Below are positions 16,194 to 23,942 of a DNA stretch of 64,000 nucleotides, one piece after another. The stretch is taken from NCBI RefSeq assembly GCF_003112575.1, contig NZ_BEWC01000002.1, positions 682,001 through 746,000 on the forward strand, written 5' to 3'. The translations under genes and the position numbers were made by a program. The notes under the pieces were generated by a model. It was not told the origin of the DNA. It saw only the letters and a list, made by a program, of their open reading frames with translations, and made no database searches. The DNA comes from Streptomyces ardesiacus. GTDB taxonomy: Bacteria > Actinomycetota > Actinomycetes > Streptomycetales > Streptomycetaceae. Position 1 is the first letter of the stretch. Each line of letters begins with the position of its first letter.

Positions 16194-16865
16194 ATGGAGA
16201 CGACGAGTCGGGCAGTCGCACAGACGCCGGCCGCGGAGGGCGGACCCGGGTCCCCCTACGGCCGCCGTACGGTCGACGACTACCTGCGTGCGCCCTTCCC
16301 GTGGTACGGCCTCGACGAGGCCTTCACCGGGCCGCGCCGGCTGATGCAGGTCGGTACGGCGGCCGACGGAGCGGTGGAGCACGGTTCGATCGGGCACGGC
16401 GACGAGCCGTCGGTCCGCAACGAGCACGTGGCGGGCGACGAGCAGGACGCCAAGGAGAAGTTCGCGGTCGTCGTGACGGTCGCGGCCAACCCCGACCGGC
16501 GCAGCGCCGACGGCACCGGCCTGCTGGAGGCCACCTCGGTGTCCTCGGCGGCCTGGCTCGCCGGGGTGGGGCTGCTGTCCTTCACCTGGCCCGGCCAGAT
16601 GGACCACTCGCTGCGCGACGACTGGCTGGAGCAGCAGACCGAGACCGCGTGGGTCCTCGCGGACGACCTCGAGGGCGAGGACTGGACGACGCTGTCCCTC
16701 CCGGTGGACGGCGTGCCCACGCCCTTCCACTACCGGGAGTCCGAGTTCGGCTGGGTGCTGGCCGGCTCCACCGGGCAGGGCGTCCACCTCGGCGCCTACG
16801 GACGGGGCATGAGCGCCTACGGGCTGGCCTTCGCCGTGGTCAAGGACATCGCCGCCTACGCCTAG
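16194..16865 (+). CDS. Conserved hypothetical protein
   Basis: 223 residues with no signal peptide and no transmembrane helix. Soluble and acidic, with a disordered first 20 residues. The rest looks folded: RTVDDYLRAPFPWYGLDEAF, a central strand-rich part, a Trp-containing SFTWPGQMDHSLRDDWLEQQ, and a C-terminus ending in SAYGLAFAVVKDIAAYA. I do not recognise a family. GAGGAGG lies 11 bases before the ATG, and a TATGCT box near 16107 could be the -10. It sits between tatB and the convergent mrp gene. Its place next to the envelope-stress cluster is the only functional hint. Confidence 0.75.
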   Translation: METTSRAVAQTPAAEGGPGSPYGRRTVDDYLRAPFPWYGLDEAFTGPRRLMQVGTAADGAVEHGSIGHGDEPSVRNEHVAGDEQDAKEKFAVVVTVAANPDRRSADGTGLLEATSVSSAAWLAGVGLLSFTWPGQMDHSLRDDWLEQQTETAWVLADDLEGEDWTTLSLPVDGVPTPFHYRESEFGWVLAGSTGQGVHLGAYGRGMSAYGLAFAVVKDIAAYA

Positions 16866-16899
16866 CCGCGGCCCGTCCGGCAGCCGCGCGCGTACGACG

Positions 16900-16929
16900 A
16901 GGGGCGCCGTCCCGGCGGACGGCGCCCCT
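16900..16929. terminator. Bidirectional terminator, hypothetical gene / mrp
   Basis: A perfect 13-bp stem (AGGGGCGCCGTCC at 16900-16912, complement at 16917-16929) with a four-base CGGC loop lies between the convergent gene ends. It is very stable and GC-rich, without a U-tract. Confidence 0.7.
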
Positions 16930-16958
16930 GCTTCCGTGCCCGTCCCCCGGCGGGGGGA

Positions 16959-18092
16959 TCAGAACTTGTTCTTGGGAGTGATCCCCAGCGACAGCCCGGA
17001 AAGACCCCGCTGACGGCCCCCCAGCTTGCCCGCGATCGAGCGCAGGGCCGCGCCCGCCGGGGAGTCCGGGTCGGACAGGACGACGGGCCTGCCCTCGTCG
17101 CCGCCCTCGCGCAGCCGGACGTCGATCGGGATGGCGCCGAGCACCGGCACCGACGCACCGGTCGTACGGGTCAGGCCGTCGGCGACCGCCTGACCGCCGC
17201 CGGTGCCGAAGACGTCGACCATCTCGCCGCAGTGCGGGCAGGGCAGCCCGGACATGTTCTCGACCACGCCGACGATCTTCTGGTGGGTCTGCACGGCGAT
17301 GGCGCCCGCCCGCTCCGCCACCTCGGCCGCGGCCTGCTGAGGGGTCGTCACGACCAGGATCTCGGCGTTCGGCACGAGCTGCGCCACCGAGATCGCGATG
17401 TCGCCGGTGCCGGGCGGCAGGTCGAGCAGCAGGACGTCCAGGTCGCCCCAGTACACGTCCGCGAGGAACTGCTGGAGCGCGCGGTGCAGCATCGGGCCGC
17501 GCCAGACGACCGGCGCGTTGCCCGGGGTGAACATGCCGATCGAGATGACCTTCACGCCGTTGGCCGACGGCGGCATGATCATGTTCTCGACCTGGGTGGG
17601 ACGCCCGTCGGCGCCCAGCATGCGGGGCACGGAGTGGCCGTAGATGTCCGCGTCGACGACACCGACCTTGAGGCCGTCGGCCGCCATCGAGGCCGCCAGG
17701 TTCACCGTCACCGACGACTTGCCGACGCCGCCCTTGCCGGACGCCACCGCGTACACCCGGGTCAGGCTGCCCGGCTTGGCGAAGGGCACCTCGCGCTCGG
17801 TCTGCCCGCCCCGGAGCGCGGCGGCCAGCTCCTTGCGCTGCTCGTCGCTCATCACGTCCAGCTCGACGTCGACGCGCGTGACGCCCTCGACCCGCGACAC
17901 CGCGTCCGTCACGCGCTGCGTGATGGTGTCCCGCATCGGGCAGCCGGAGACCGTCAGGTACACGGCGACCGCGACCGCTCCGTCCGCGCCGATCTCCACC
18001 GACTTGACCATCCCCAGCTCGGTGATGGGCCGGTTGATCTCGGGGTCGTTCACCGTCGCCAGTGCCTCGCGCACCGCGTCTTCCGTAGCCAT
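16959..18092 (-). CDS. Mrp/NBP35-family iron-sulfur cluster carrier ATPase
   Basis: 377 residues. An N-terminal MIP18/DUF59 domain (about 1-90, with VSGCPMRDTITQRV) precedes a deviant-Walker ParA-like ATPase. Its P-loop is VASGKGGVGKSSVTVNLA, switch I is VGVVDADIYGHS, and LLLDLPPGTGD follows. The metal-binding motif LPCPHCGE provides the C-x2-C that holds a bridging 4Fe-4S cluster in Mrp/ApbC proteins. These load clusters onto apoproteins. ATG 18092 lies seven bases after a TACCAT box on this strand, suggesting a leaderless transcript; GTG 18098 is therefore unlikely. Orthologous in position to Rv1229c. Confidence 0.92.
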   Translation of the reverse strand: MATEDAVREALATVNDPEINRPITELGMVKSVEIGADGAVAVAVYLTVSGCPMRDTITQRVTDAVSRVEGVTRVDVELDVMSDEQRKELAAALRGGQTEREVPFAKPGSLTRVYAVASGKGGVGKSSVTVNLAASMAADGLKVGVVDADIYGHSVPRMLGADGRPTQVENMIMPPSANGVKVISIGMFTPGNAPVVWRGPMLHRALQQFLADVYWGDLDVLLLDLPPGTGDIAISVAQLVPNAEILVVTTPQQAAAEVAERAGAIAVQTHQKIVGVVENMSGLPCPHCGEMVDVFGTGGGQAVADGLTRTTGASVPVLGAIPIDVRLREGGDEGRPVVLSDPDSPAGAALRSIAGKLGGRQRGLSGLSLGITPKNKF

Positions 18093-18099
18093 AGACACG

Positions 18100-18105
18100 A
18101 TGGTA
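18100..18105 (-). promoter_or_regulatory. -10 box of a leaderless mrp promoter
   Basis: TACCAT on the minus strand ends seven bases before ATG 18092. There is no Shine-Dalgarno sequence in between, the same layout as at dapE and adnB. Confidence 0.5.
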
Positions 18106-18136
18106 CGGCGCCGCCCACGGGGCGCGGAAAGCCCCG

Positions 18137-18736
18137 TCAGCGGTCGTGTACGTCACTCCCGGCGGACCGGTCCGCCGGGAGTGCCCCCTGCTGCGACCGC
18201 CGGCCGTCCTGCCGCTCCTCCAGGTCCCTGACCAGGTCCTGCAGCTCGGAGCGGATCCAGTCCCGCGTGGCGACCTCGCCGAGGCCGATGCGCAGGGCGG
18301 CGATCTCCCGGGTCAGGTACTCGGTGTCGGCGATCGACCGCTCGTTCTGCTTGCGGTCCTGCTCCAGGTTGACCCGGTCCCGGTCGTCCTGCCGGTTCTG
18401 CGCGAGCAGGATCAGCGGGGCGGCGTAGGAGGCCTGGAGCGACAGGGCCAGGGTCAGGAAGATGAACGGGTACTCGTCGAACCGCAGGGCGCTCGGGGCC
18501 GCCACGTTCCACAGCACCCACAGGATGATGACGACCGTCATCCAGACGATGAACCGCCCGGTGCCCAGGAACCGCGCGATGCGCTCGGAGAGCCTGCCGA
18601 ACGCCTCCGGGTCCCACTCGGGCAGCAGCCTGCGGCGCGGCGGGCGGGGCTGGTCGAGGCGGGCCCGGGTCCGGGAGGACGCGGTCGCCCCGGACGCGGC
18701 GCGCTCCCGGGCCGCCGTCTCGCGCTCAGGCACCAC
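18137..18736 (-). CDS. DUF1003 membrane protein
   Basis: 199 residues with two transmembrane helices in the middle (VWMTVVIILWVLWNVAAP and IFLTLALSLQASYAAPLILL). The flanking DEYPF and LLAQNRQDDRDRVNLEQDRK match the DUF1003 family. The basic N-terminus and the charged C-terminal helix (ELQDLVRDLEER) are probably cytoplasmic. The GTG start overlaps the end of the MgtE-like gene by about 8-11 bp, so the two are translationally coupled. The pair is conserved in actinobacteria (as Rv1231c-Rv1232c). Its role is not known; coupling suggests a complex with the MgtE-like sensor. Confidence 0.85.
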   Translation of the reverse strand: MVPERETAARERAASGATASSRTRARLDQPRPPRRRLLPEWDPEAFGRLSERIARFLGTGRFIVWMTVVIILWVLWNVAAPSALRFDEYPFIFLTLALSLQASYAAPLILLAQNRQDDRDRVNLEQDRKQNERSIADTEYLTREIAALRIGLGEVATRDWIRSELQDLVRDLEERQDGRRSQQGALPADRSAGSDVHDR

Positions 18737-20027
18737 CGGCGCCCACCTCCCCCGTCGTCCCGGCCGCGTCGTCCAGGTGGTACTCGGTCTCCCGCCAGTC
18801 GTCGGGCAGCATGTGGTCCAGGACGTCGTCGACGGTGACCGCGCCGAGCAGCGCCCCGGAGTCGTCGACGACGGGCGCCGCGACCATGTCGTACGCGGCG
18901 AAGAACCCGGCGACCACGGGCAGCGCGGCGTCCGGCTCCAGGGGCTGCAGGTCGTCGTCGAGGATCGAGCCGACCAGCGTGTACGGGGGGTCCCGCAGCA
19001 GCCGCTGGAAGTGGACGGTGCCCAGGTACTTGCCGGTCGGGGTCTCCTCGGGCGGGCGGCAGACGTACACCTGGGCGGCGTGCGCCGGGGACAGGTCGGG
19101 GTTGCGGATGCGGGCCAGGGCGTCGGCGACGGTCGCGTCGGGCCGCAGCACGATCGGCTCGGTCGTCATCAGGCCGCCGGCCGTGTGCTCCTCGTAGGCC
19201 ATCAGCCGCCGCATGTCGGCCGCGTCGGAGGGCTGCATCAGGCTCAGCAGCCGCTCCTTGTCCGCCTCGGGCAGCTCGCCGAGCAGGTCGGCGGCGTCGT
19301 CGGGGTCCATCGCCTCCAGGACGTCCGCGGCGCGTTCCTCCTTGAGCTTGCCGAGGATCTCGATCTGGTCGTCCTCCGGCAGCTCCTCCAGCACGTCGGC
19401 GAGGCGGTCGTCGTCGAGGGCGGCGGCGACCTCGGCGCGGCGCTTGGCGGACAGGTGGTGCAGGACGTTGGCGAGGTCGGCCGGGCGCAACTGCTCGAAC
19501 GTGGCCAGCAGGTTCTCGGCGCCCTGCCCCTGCTCCTCGACGGAGAAGCCGGTGACGCCGGACCACTCGACGGTCAGCGTCTCGCCCTTGTTGCGGCGGA
19601 ACGCGCCGCTCCTGCGGCCCTTGCGGACGAAGACCTTGTCGATCTCCCAGTCCCGGCGGGCGGGCAGCTGCTGCACCGACAGGTCCAGCACGGTGACCTC
19701 CTCCTGCGTCTCGGTGAGCGTCACCCGCCGGTCGAGCAGCTCGCCGAAGACGAGGCGCTCGGTGGGCCGCTGCTCGAAACGCCGGACGTTGAGCACGCCG
19801 GTGGTGATGACCTGGCCGGAATCGATGCCGGTGACCCGCGTCATGGGCAGGAAGATCCGGCGGCGGGTGGGGAGTTCGACGACCAGCCCGAGGACCCGCG
19901 GGGGTTTGCGGCCGACACGGAGCATGACGACCAGATCGCGCACGCGGCCCACCTGGTCACCGGCCGGGTCGAACACGGCGATGCCCGAGAGGTGGGAGAC
20001 GAAGATCCGGGGGGCGCCCGCTGCCAT
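18726..20027 (-). CDS. MgtE-like cytosolic regulator: PRC barrel + MgtE_N + CBS domains, no channel
   Basis: 433 residues. Residues about 10-75 form a PRC-barrel-like domain (IAVFDPAGDQVGRVRDLVV). The middle (about 200-300) is the superhelical MgtE N domain, with repeats such as LADVLEELPEDDQIEILG and ADVLEAMDPDDAADLLGEL. Two CBS motifs follow (about 310-415), starting at TAGGLMTTEPIVLRPDATV and ending in LLGAVTVDDVLDHML. The five-helix Mg2+ channel domain of true MgtE is missing; the protein ends after the CBS pair. It is therefore likely a Mg2+ or nucleotide sensor rather than a transporter. ATG 20027 follows AAAGGAGC. It is coupled to DUF1003, and corA is nearby. Confidence 0.88.
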   Translation of the reverse strand: MAAGAPRIFVSHLSGIAVFDPAGDQVGRVRDLVVMLRVGRKPPRVLGLVVELPTRRRIFLPMTRVTGIDSGQVITTGVLNVRRFEQRPTERLVFGELLDRRVTLTETQEEVTVLDLSVQQLPARRDWEIDKVFVRKGRRSGAFRRNKGETLTVEWSGVTGFSVEEQGQGAENLLATFEQLRPADLANVLHHLSAKRRAEVAAALDDDRLADVLEELPEDDQIEILGKLKEERAADVLEAMDPDDAADLLGELPEADKERLLSLMQPSDAADMRRLMAYEEHTAGGLMTTEPIVLRPDATVADALARIRNPDLSPAHAAQVYVCRPPEETPTGKYLGTVHFQRLLRDPPYTLVGSILDDDLQPLEPDAALPVVAGFFAAYDMVAAPVVDDSGALLGAVTVDDVLDHMLPDDWRETEYHLDDAAGTTGEVGAGGA

Positions 20028-20295
20028 GGCCGCGGCTCCTTTCCTCACGTCTCGCGCGGCGCGGGGCCGGGGGCGAGTGCGTGAAGGCTGATTCGTAGGG
20101 TGTCTCTTTTCCGAATTGCCCGCTCGGACGCGCTTCAGGCTAGCCCGTCCCGATCGGCATCGCCCTGGCGGCCGGTCCGGACGGACTGGCTCCGTCCGCC
20201 CCGACCGGCCCCGGTACGCTGCGGCCTGGCCCGGTCGGCTCGCCGCCGACGCCCGTCGGCCCCGTGTCAGCCCTGTCAGAAAGGCAGTCCCACCT

Positions 20296-21033
20296 GTGTC
20301 TGTGACTCCCCGGCGCCGAATCCGCAGGGCCGCCTGGCTGGGCGCCGTGTGCGCCCTGGCCGTGACGGGGGCCGGGCTGACGGGATGCGGCAGCGAGGAC
20401 CCCGACGCGGGCACCAACGGCCTGGGCAAGCTCCCCGCCGACAAGATCCACGCCAAGGCCGCCACGGCCGCCGAGGCCGCCGGCACGGTGCGCCTGCACG
20501 GCACGGTGGAGGCCGGGGGCAACACGTACACCCTCGACATGCGGCTGAAGGCCGACGGCGGCACCGGGTCGGTCGCCGCGCAGGGGACGACGTTCGGGCT
20601 GCTGCGCGTCGGCGAGCAGCTCTTCCTCAAGGCCGACGCCACGTTCTGGAGCCACGGCGACGGCGACGCCAAGGCGGCCGACAAGCTGGCCGGCAAGTAC
20701 GTGAAGGTGCCGCAGAGCGACCCCGTGTACAAGAAGTTCAGCGGCTTCACGGACAAGGACGTCCTCCTCGACGGACTGCTGACCCTGCACGGCACGGTGA
20801 AGACCGACGGCCGTCACGAGCAGGCGGGCGTGCGCACCATCCGGATCACCGGGGACGAGGGCGCGGGCGGCTCGCTGGACGTCTCCCTGGAGGGCACGCC
20901 GTACCCGCTGCGCCTGGTGCGGGCGGGCAGCGCGGGCACGATCGGCTTCTCGGACTGGAACAAGGACTTCGCGCTGGAGCAGCCGGCGAAGGACGACACC
21001 CTGGACTACGGCGGACAACTGCCGACGTCCTGA
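20296..21033 (+). CDS. LppX/LprG-like lipoprotein
   Basis: 245 residues. It has a basic start (TPRRRIRRAAW), a hydrophobic core (LGAVCALAVTGAG) and an LTGC lipobox at about residues 30-33, so it is anchored to the outer face of the membrane by a lipid. The mature part alternates beta strands (TVRLHGTVEAGGNTYTLDMR and later LRVGEQLFLKADATFWSHG). This is the half-open barrel pattern of LppX/LprAFG proteins, which bind lipids. The GTG start has GAAAGG upstream. The reading frame extends further 5', but the lipobox fixes the start here. It diverges from the MgtE-like gene. Confidence 0.8.
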   Translation: MSVTPRRRIRRAAWLGAVCALAVTGAGLTGCGSEDPDAGTNGLGKLPADKIHAKAATAAEAAGTVRLHGTVEAGGNTYTLDMRLKADGGTGSVAAQGTTFGLLRVGEQLFLKADATFWSHGDGDAKAADKLAGKYVKVPQSDPVYKKFSGFTDKDVLLDGLLTLHGTVKTDGRHEQAGVRTIRITGDEGAGGSLDVSLEGTPYPLRLVRAGSAGTIGFSDWNKDFALEQPAKDDTLDYGGQLPTS

Positions 21034-21051
21034 ACCGGGCCCGGCCCGGCA

Positions 21052-21564
21052 CTACCGGCGTCGCCGCCGCTTCAGCAGCAGCCGGTGCAGCCCCGCCGGC
21101 GCCGGGTGCCGGGTCGTCGCCGGGCTCGCGAGCGGCGCCTCGGCCAGCGAGCCGTCGGGCAGCGGCGCGGTGGTCCCCGTCGGCTCCAGGCGCAGCACCC
21201 GGCACTCGCGGGCCCAGCGGTCGGTCATCGCCTCGCCGTCCGGGGCGTTCAGCCGCTTGCCCTTGAGGCCGCCGACCGCCGCCTGCCACGCCTCGGAACC
21301 GGACGGCAGTTCCACGACCCGCGCGGCCCAGGAGACCAGCCGGCCGCCCTTGTCCTTGCTGCGCACCGTCACCTCGGCCGCGGCCCCGTCGGCCAGGCCC
21401 GGCAGCGGCTGCTCGCCCGGTCCGTCGCCGACGACGCAGGCCGCGCCCTCGTGCCAGACGTGCCACAGCGCCCGTGCGGGCACCCCGGGACCCTGGACCC
21501 AGATGAGGCCGGACTTCTTGGTGGCCTCCTCGACCAGGGCCTTGTCGAGCAGCTCGCTTGTCAT
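21052..21564 (-). CDS. Conserved hypothetical protein, possible split-barrel fold
   Basis: 170 residues, soluble, with a C-terminal tail ending in five arginines. The N-terminal two-thirds (residues 1-130) has a short helix followed by strands SGLIWVQGPGVPARALWHVW and GAACVVGDGPGEQPLPGL, reminiscent of FMN/F420-type split barrels. I see no cofactor-binding residues I would trust. It is convergent with the lipoprotein gene with 18 bp between. corA lies 33 bp upstream on the same strand, so it is probably cotranscribed after corA. Function is not recognised. Confidence 0.7.
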   Translation of the reverse strand: MTSELLDKALVEEATKKSGLIWVQGPGVPARALWHVWHEGAACVVGDGPGEQPLPGLADGAAAEVTVRSKDKGGRLVSWAARVVELPSGSEAWQAAVGGLKGKRLNAPDGEAMTDRWARECRVLRLEPTGTTAPLPDGSLAEAPLASPATTRHPAPAGLHRLLLKRRRRR

Positions 21565-21597
21565 GCCGTCAGCCTATCCAGGGGCCCGGGGGCGGGT

Positions 21598-22713
21598 TCA
21601 GAGCCAGCCGTTGCGCTTGAGCGTGCGGTGGATGCCGAGGCAGATGCCGACCGTGATCGACAGGACCAGCGGGTAGCCGAACTTCCAGTGCGTCTCCGGC
21701 ATGTAGTCGAAGTTCATGCCGTACACGCCGCAGACCATGGTCGGCACGGCGATGATCGCGGCCCACGAGGTGATCTTGCGCATGTCCTCGTTCTGCGCGA
21801 CGGACGCCTGGGCCAGGTTGGCCTGGAGGATGGAGTTCAGCAGTTCGTCGAATCCGATGACCTGCTCCTGCACCCGTGCCACGTGGTCGGCGACGTCCCG
21901 GAAGTACTTCTGGATCTCCGGGTCGACCAGCCGCATCGGCCGCTCGCTGAGCAACTGCATGGGACGCAGCAGTGGGGCCACCGCCCGCTTGAACTCCAGC
22001 ACCTCGCGCTTGAGTTGGTAGATCCGGCCGGCGTCCGTGCCGCGCGGGGTGCCCTTGCGGCCCGGCGAGAACACCTCCGTCTCGACCTCGTCGATGTCGT
22101 CCTGCACCGCGTCGGCGACCGCGATGTAGCCGTCGACGACGTGGTCGGCGATGGCGTGCAGCACCGCCGAGGGGCCCTTGAGCAGCAGCTCCGGGTCCTC
22201 CTGGAGCCGGCGCCGCAGGGCGCGCAGCGAGCCCTGGCCGCCGTGCCGGACGGTGATGAAGAAGTCCCGTCCGGTGAAGCACATGACCTCGCCGGTCTCG
22301 ACGACCTCGCTGTTGGCGGTGAGCTGGTCGTGGTCGACGTAGTGCACGGTCTTGAAGACCGTGAACAGGGAGTCGTCGTAGCGCTCCAGCTTGGGCCGCT
22401 GGTGGGCCTGGACCGCGTCCTCCACGGCCAGCGGGTGCAGCCCGAACTCCCGGGCGATACCGGCGAACTCGGCCTCGGTGGGCTCGTGCAGGCCGATCCA
22501 CACGAAACCGCCGTCGCGGCGCACCTGGCGCATCGCCGTGTGCGGGGTGAGCGGCACGTCGGTCCGCACGCGCGTGCCGTCGCGGTAGATCGCGCAGTCG
22601 ACGACGGCGGAGGCGGTCGCCGGGTCGCGGGTGGTGTCGTAGGGACTGCTGTCCTTGCGCAGGGAGACGCGGGACGGGCGGACCACGGCGCGCAGGTCAC
22701 GGATCATCGACAT
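21598..22713 (-). CDS. corA: CorA-family magnesium/cobalt transporter
   Basis: 371 residues. A large cytosolic alpha/beta domain is followed by a long stalk helix and two C-terminal transmembrane helices. The pore signature YGMNFDYMPE (GMN motif) lies between the helices (ITSWAAIIAVPTMVCGVYGM and LVLSITVGICLGIH), with the usual basic C-terminus. CorA pentamers conduct Mg2+ (and Co2+) inward. The frame is open to 22809, but ATG 22713 has AAGGAG seven bases upstream. The gene is the positional match of Rv1239c and lies close to the MgtE-like/DUF1003 pair. Confidence 0.93.
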   Translation of the reverse strand: MSMIRDLRAVVRPSRVSLRKDSSPYDTTRDPATASAVVDCAIYRDGTRVRTDVPLTPHTAMRQVRRDGGFVWIGLHEPTEAEFAGIAREFGLHPLAVEDAVQAHQRPKLERYDDSLFTVFKTVHYVDHDQLTANSEVVETGEVMCFTGRDFFITVRHGGQGSLRALRRRLQEDPELLLKGPSAVLHAIADHVVDGYIAVADAVQDDIDEVETEVFSPGRKGTPRGTDAGRIYQLKREVLEFKRAVAPLLRPMQLLSERPMRLVDPEIQKYFRDVADHVARVQEQVIGFDELLNSILQANLAQASVAQNEDMRKITSWAAIIAVPTMVCGVYGMNFDYMPETHWKFGYPLVLSITVGICLGIHRTLKRNGWL

Positions 22714-23269
22714 GGCAGGCTCCTTCGCGGCGGGCAGCGAAAAGGGCCGGTGACGGATGGAACCGCCCGGAATGAGGACGTCCTGACCACGCGTGCTCGG
22801 CGCGTCCACAAAGCGGGGGGCACCGCACCGTCGCGGTGACCGACTTCGCTGCTGAATCAGCGTCTGACACGGATCGGCGCGGTCGACACGGATCCAAGGT
22901 GGGCGCGTCGGCGGACCGGATCAGACAAAAGATCAGGCAAAACGGGACGAAGTGCTCTTCCGTGTGAAGGCGCGCGAACGAAAAGCGGCAGTGGGAAGAA
23001 CCGGAACTGCTCGGTCAGCGGCCGGAAGAGCGAGTGGTACTGCACGGTCGACTTCGGTCCATGCCAGCCCCACCTCCTCCGGCCGGTCCCTCGTGAGGGA
23101 CGATCCATTCCCCTTGTTTGGAGGGGTTCCCCGTAGGGGATATTGCACAGCGTCGGGGACTTGATCGCGACGCACTGCGTGCTGCCCCGAACCGCTGGGC
23201 CAGAGTACCAGTCGACCGACGTGTCAAGGCGCCGCTTTGCCTCTTCGCGACGAGTTCTATGCTCGCCGC
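22714..23269. other. Long intergenic region, corA / SUFU gene
   Basis: No gene is supported in this 556-bp interval; the short open frames here have poor codon use. Visible structure includes adjacent hairpins CACCGC-N6-GCGGTG (22821-22838) and CGCTG-N6-CAGCG (22847-22862), and a TCCCC-GTA-GGGGA hairpin at 23128-23140. The first two are 108-150 bp upstream of corA and could form part of a transcribed leader. Promoters for both divergent genes should lie here. Confidence 0.45.
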
Positions 23270-23866
23270 ATGGCTGATGTTCTTCCTCTGGTCGAGGCCC
23301 GGTTGCGCACCGCGCTGGGCGAGCCGGACGCGCGCGCGGCGGTCACCTTCCTCGGCACCGACCGCATCGAGGTACTGCGCTTCCCCGCCGCCGGCCAGGA
23401 GGGCGACGTCGTCCGCTACGCCACCCTCGGGATGTCGGCCCAGCCCATGGCGGACCCCACGGCGGTGCTGGCCGACCCGGTCAAGGGCCCCCGCGCCGAG
23501 CTGGTGCTCTCCGTGCGCGCCGGGACGGCCGACACCGACAAGGTGCTGCGCCCGCTCGCCGTGCTGGCCGCGTCCCCGCAGGTCGAGGGCGTGATCGTGG
23601 CGCCCGGTGCCTCGCTGGACGTCGGTGAGCCGTTGTGGCCCGGGGCCCCGTTCACCTCGGTCCTGGTCGCCGAGCCGGGCGGTCTGGTGGAGGACCTGGA
23701 GCTGGACGCCCCGCTGGACCCGGTGCGGTTCCTGCCGCTGCTGCCGATGACGCCGAACGAGGCCGCCTGGAAGCGCGTGCACGGCGCGCCCGCCCTCCAG
23801 GAGCGCTGGCTGAACCACGGAACGGACCTGCGCGATCCGTCCCGCAGGTCCGTTCCCCTGGACTGA
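23270..23866 (+). CDS. Suppressor-of-fused (SUFU) domain protein
   Basis: 198 residues of the bacterial SUFU-like family. It has VEARLRTALGEPDARAAVTF at the start, a central strand set, and LLPMTPNEAAWKRVHGA near the C-terminus, which matches the family LxPxTxxExxxKRxxG pattern. Bacterial members are often toxin-immunity or regulatory partners, but a lone conserved gene such as this has no known role. ATG 23270 lies six bases after TATGCT, with no Shine-Dalgarno, so it may be leaderless. The last 16 codons contain a perfect 14-bp inverted repeat, so the C-terminal tail is encoded by a terminator-like hairpin. Confidence 0.75.
   Translation: MADVLPLVEARLRTALGEPDARAAVTFLGTDRIEVLRFPAAGQEGDVVRYATLGMSAQPMADPTAVLADPVKGPRAELVLSVRAGTADTDKVLRPLAVLAASPQVEGVIVAPGASLDVGEPLWPGAPFTSVLVAEPGGLVEDLELDAPLDPVRFLPLLPMTPNEAAWKRVHGAPALQERWLNHGTDLRDPSRRSVPLD
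23819..23856. terminator. Terminator hairpin embedded in the 3' end of the SUFU gene
   Basis: GGAACGGACCTGCG (23819-23832) and its exact complement (23843-23856) flank a ten-base loop. The stop codon is eight bases after the stem, so the hairpin lies inside the coding sequence. It also faces the convergent MFS gene and could stop transcription from both sides. Confidence 0.65.
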
Positions 23867-23942
23867 CGCACCGGAGTGACGCAACTCACCGGTGCGGCTC
23901 GTGGGTTGGGCGTCGGCCTGCATCGGCCGCCGTCGGCCGGTC

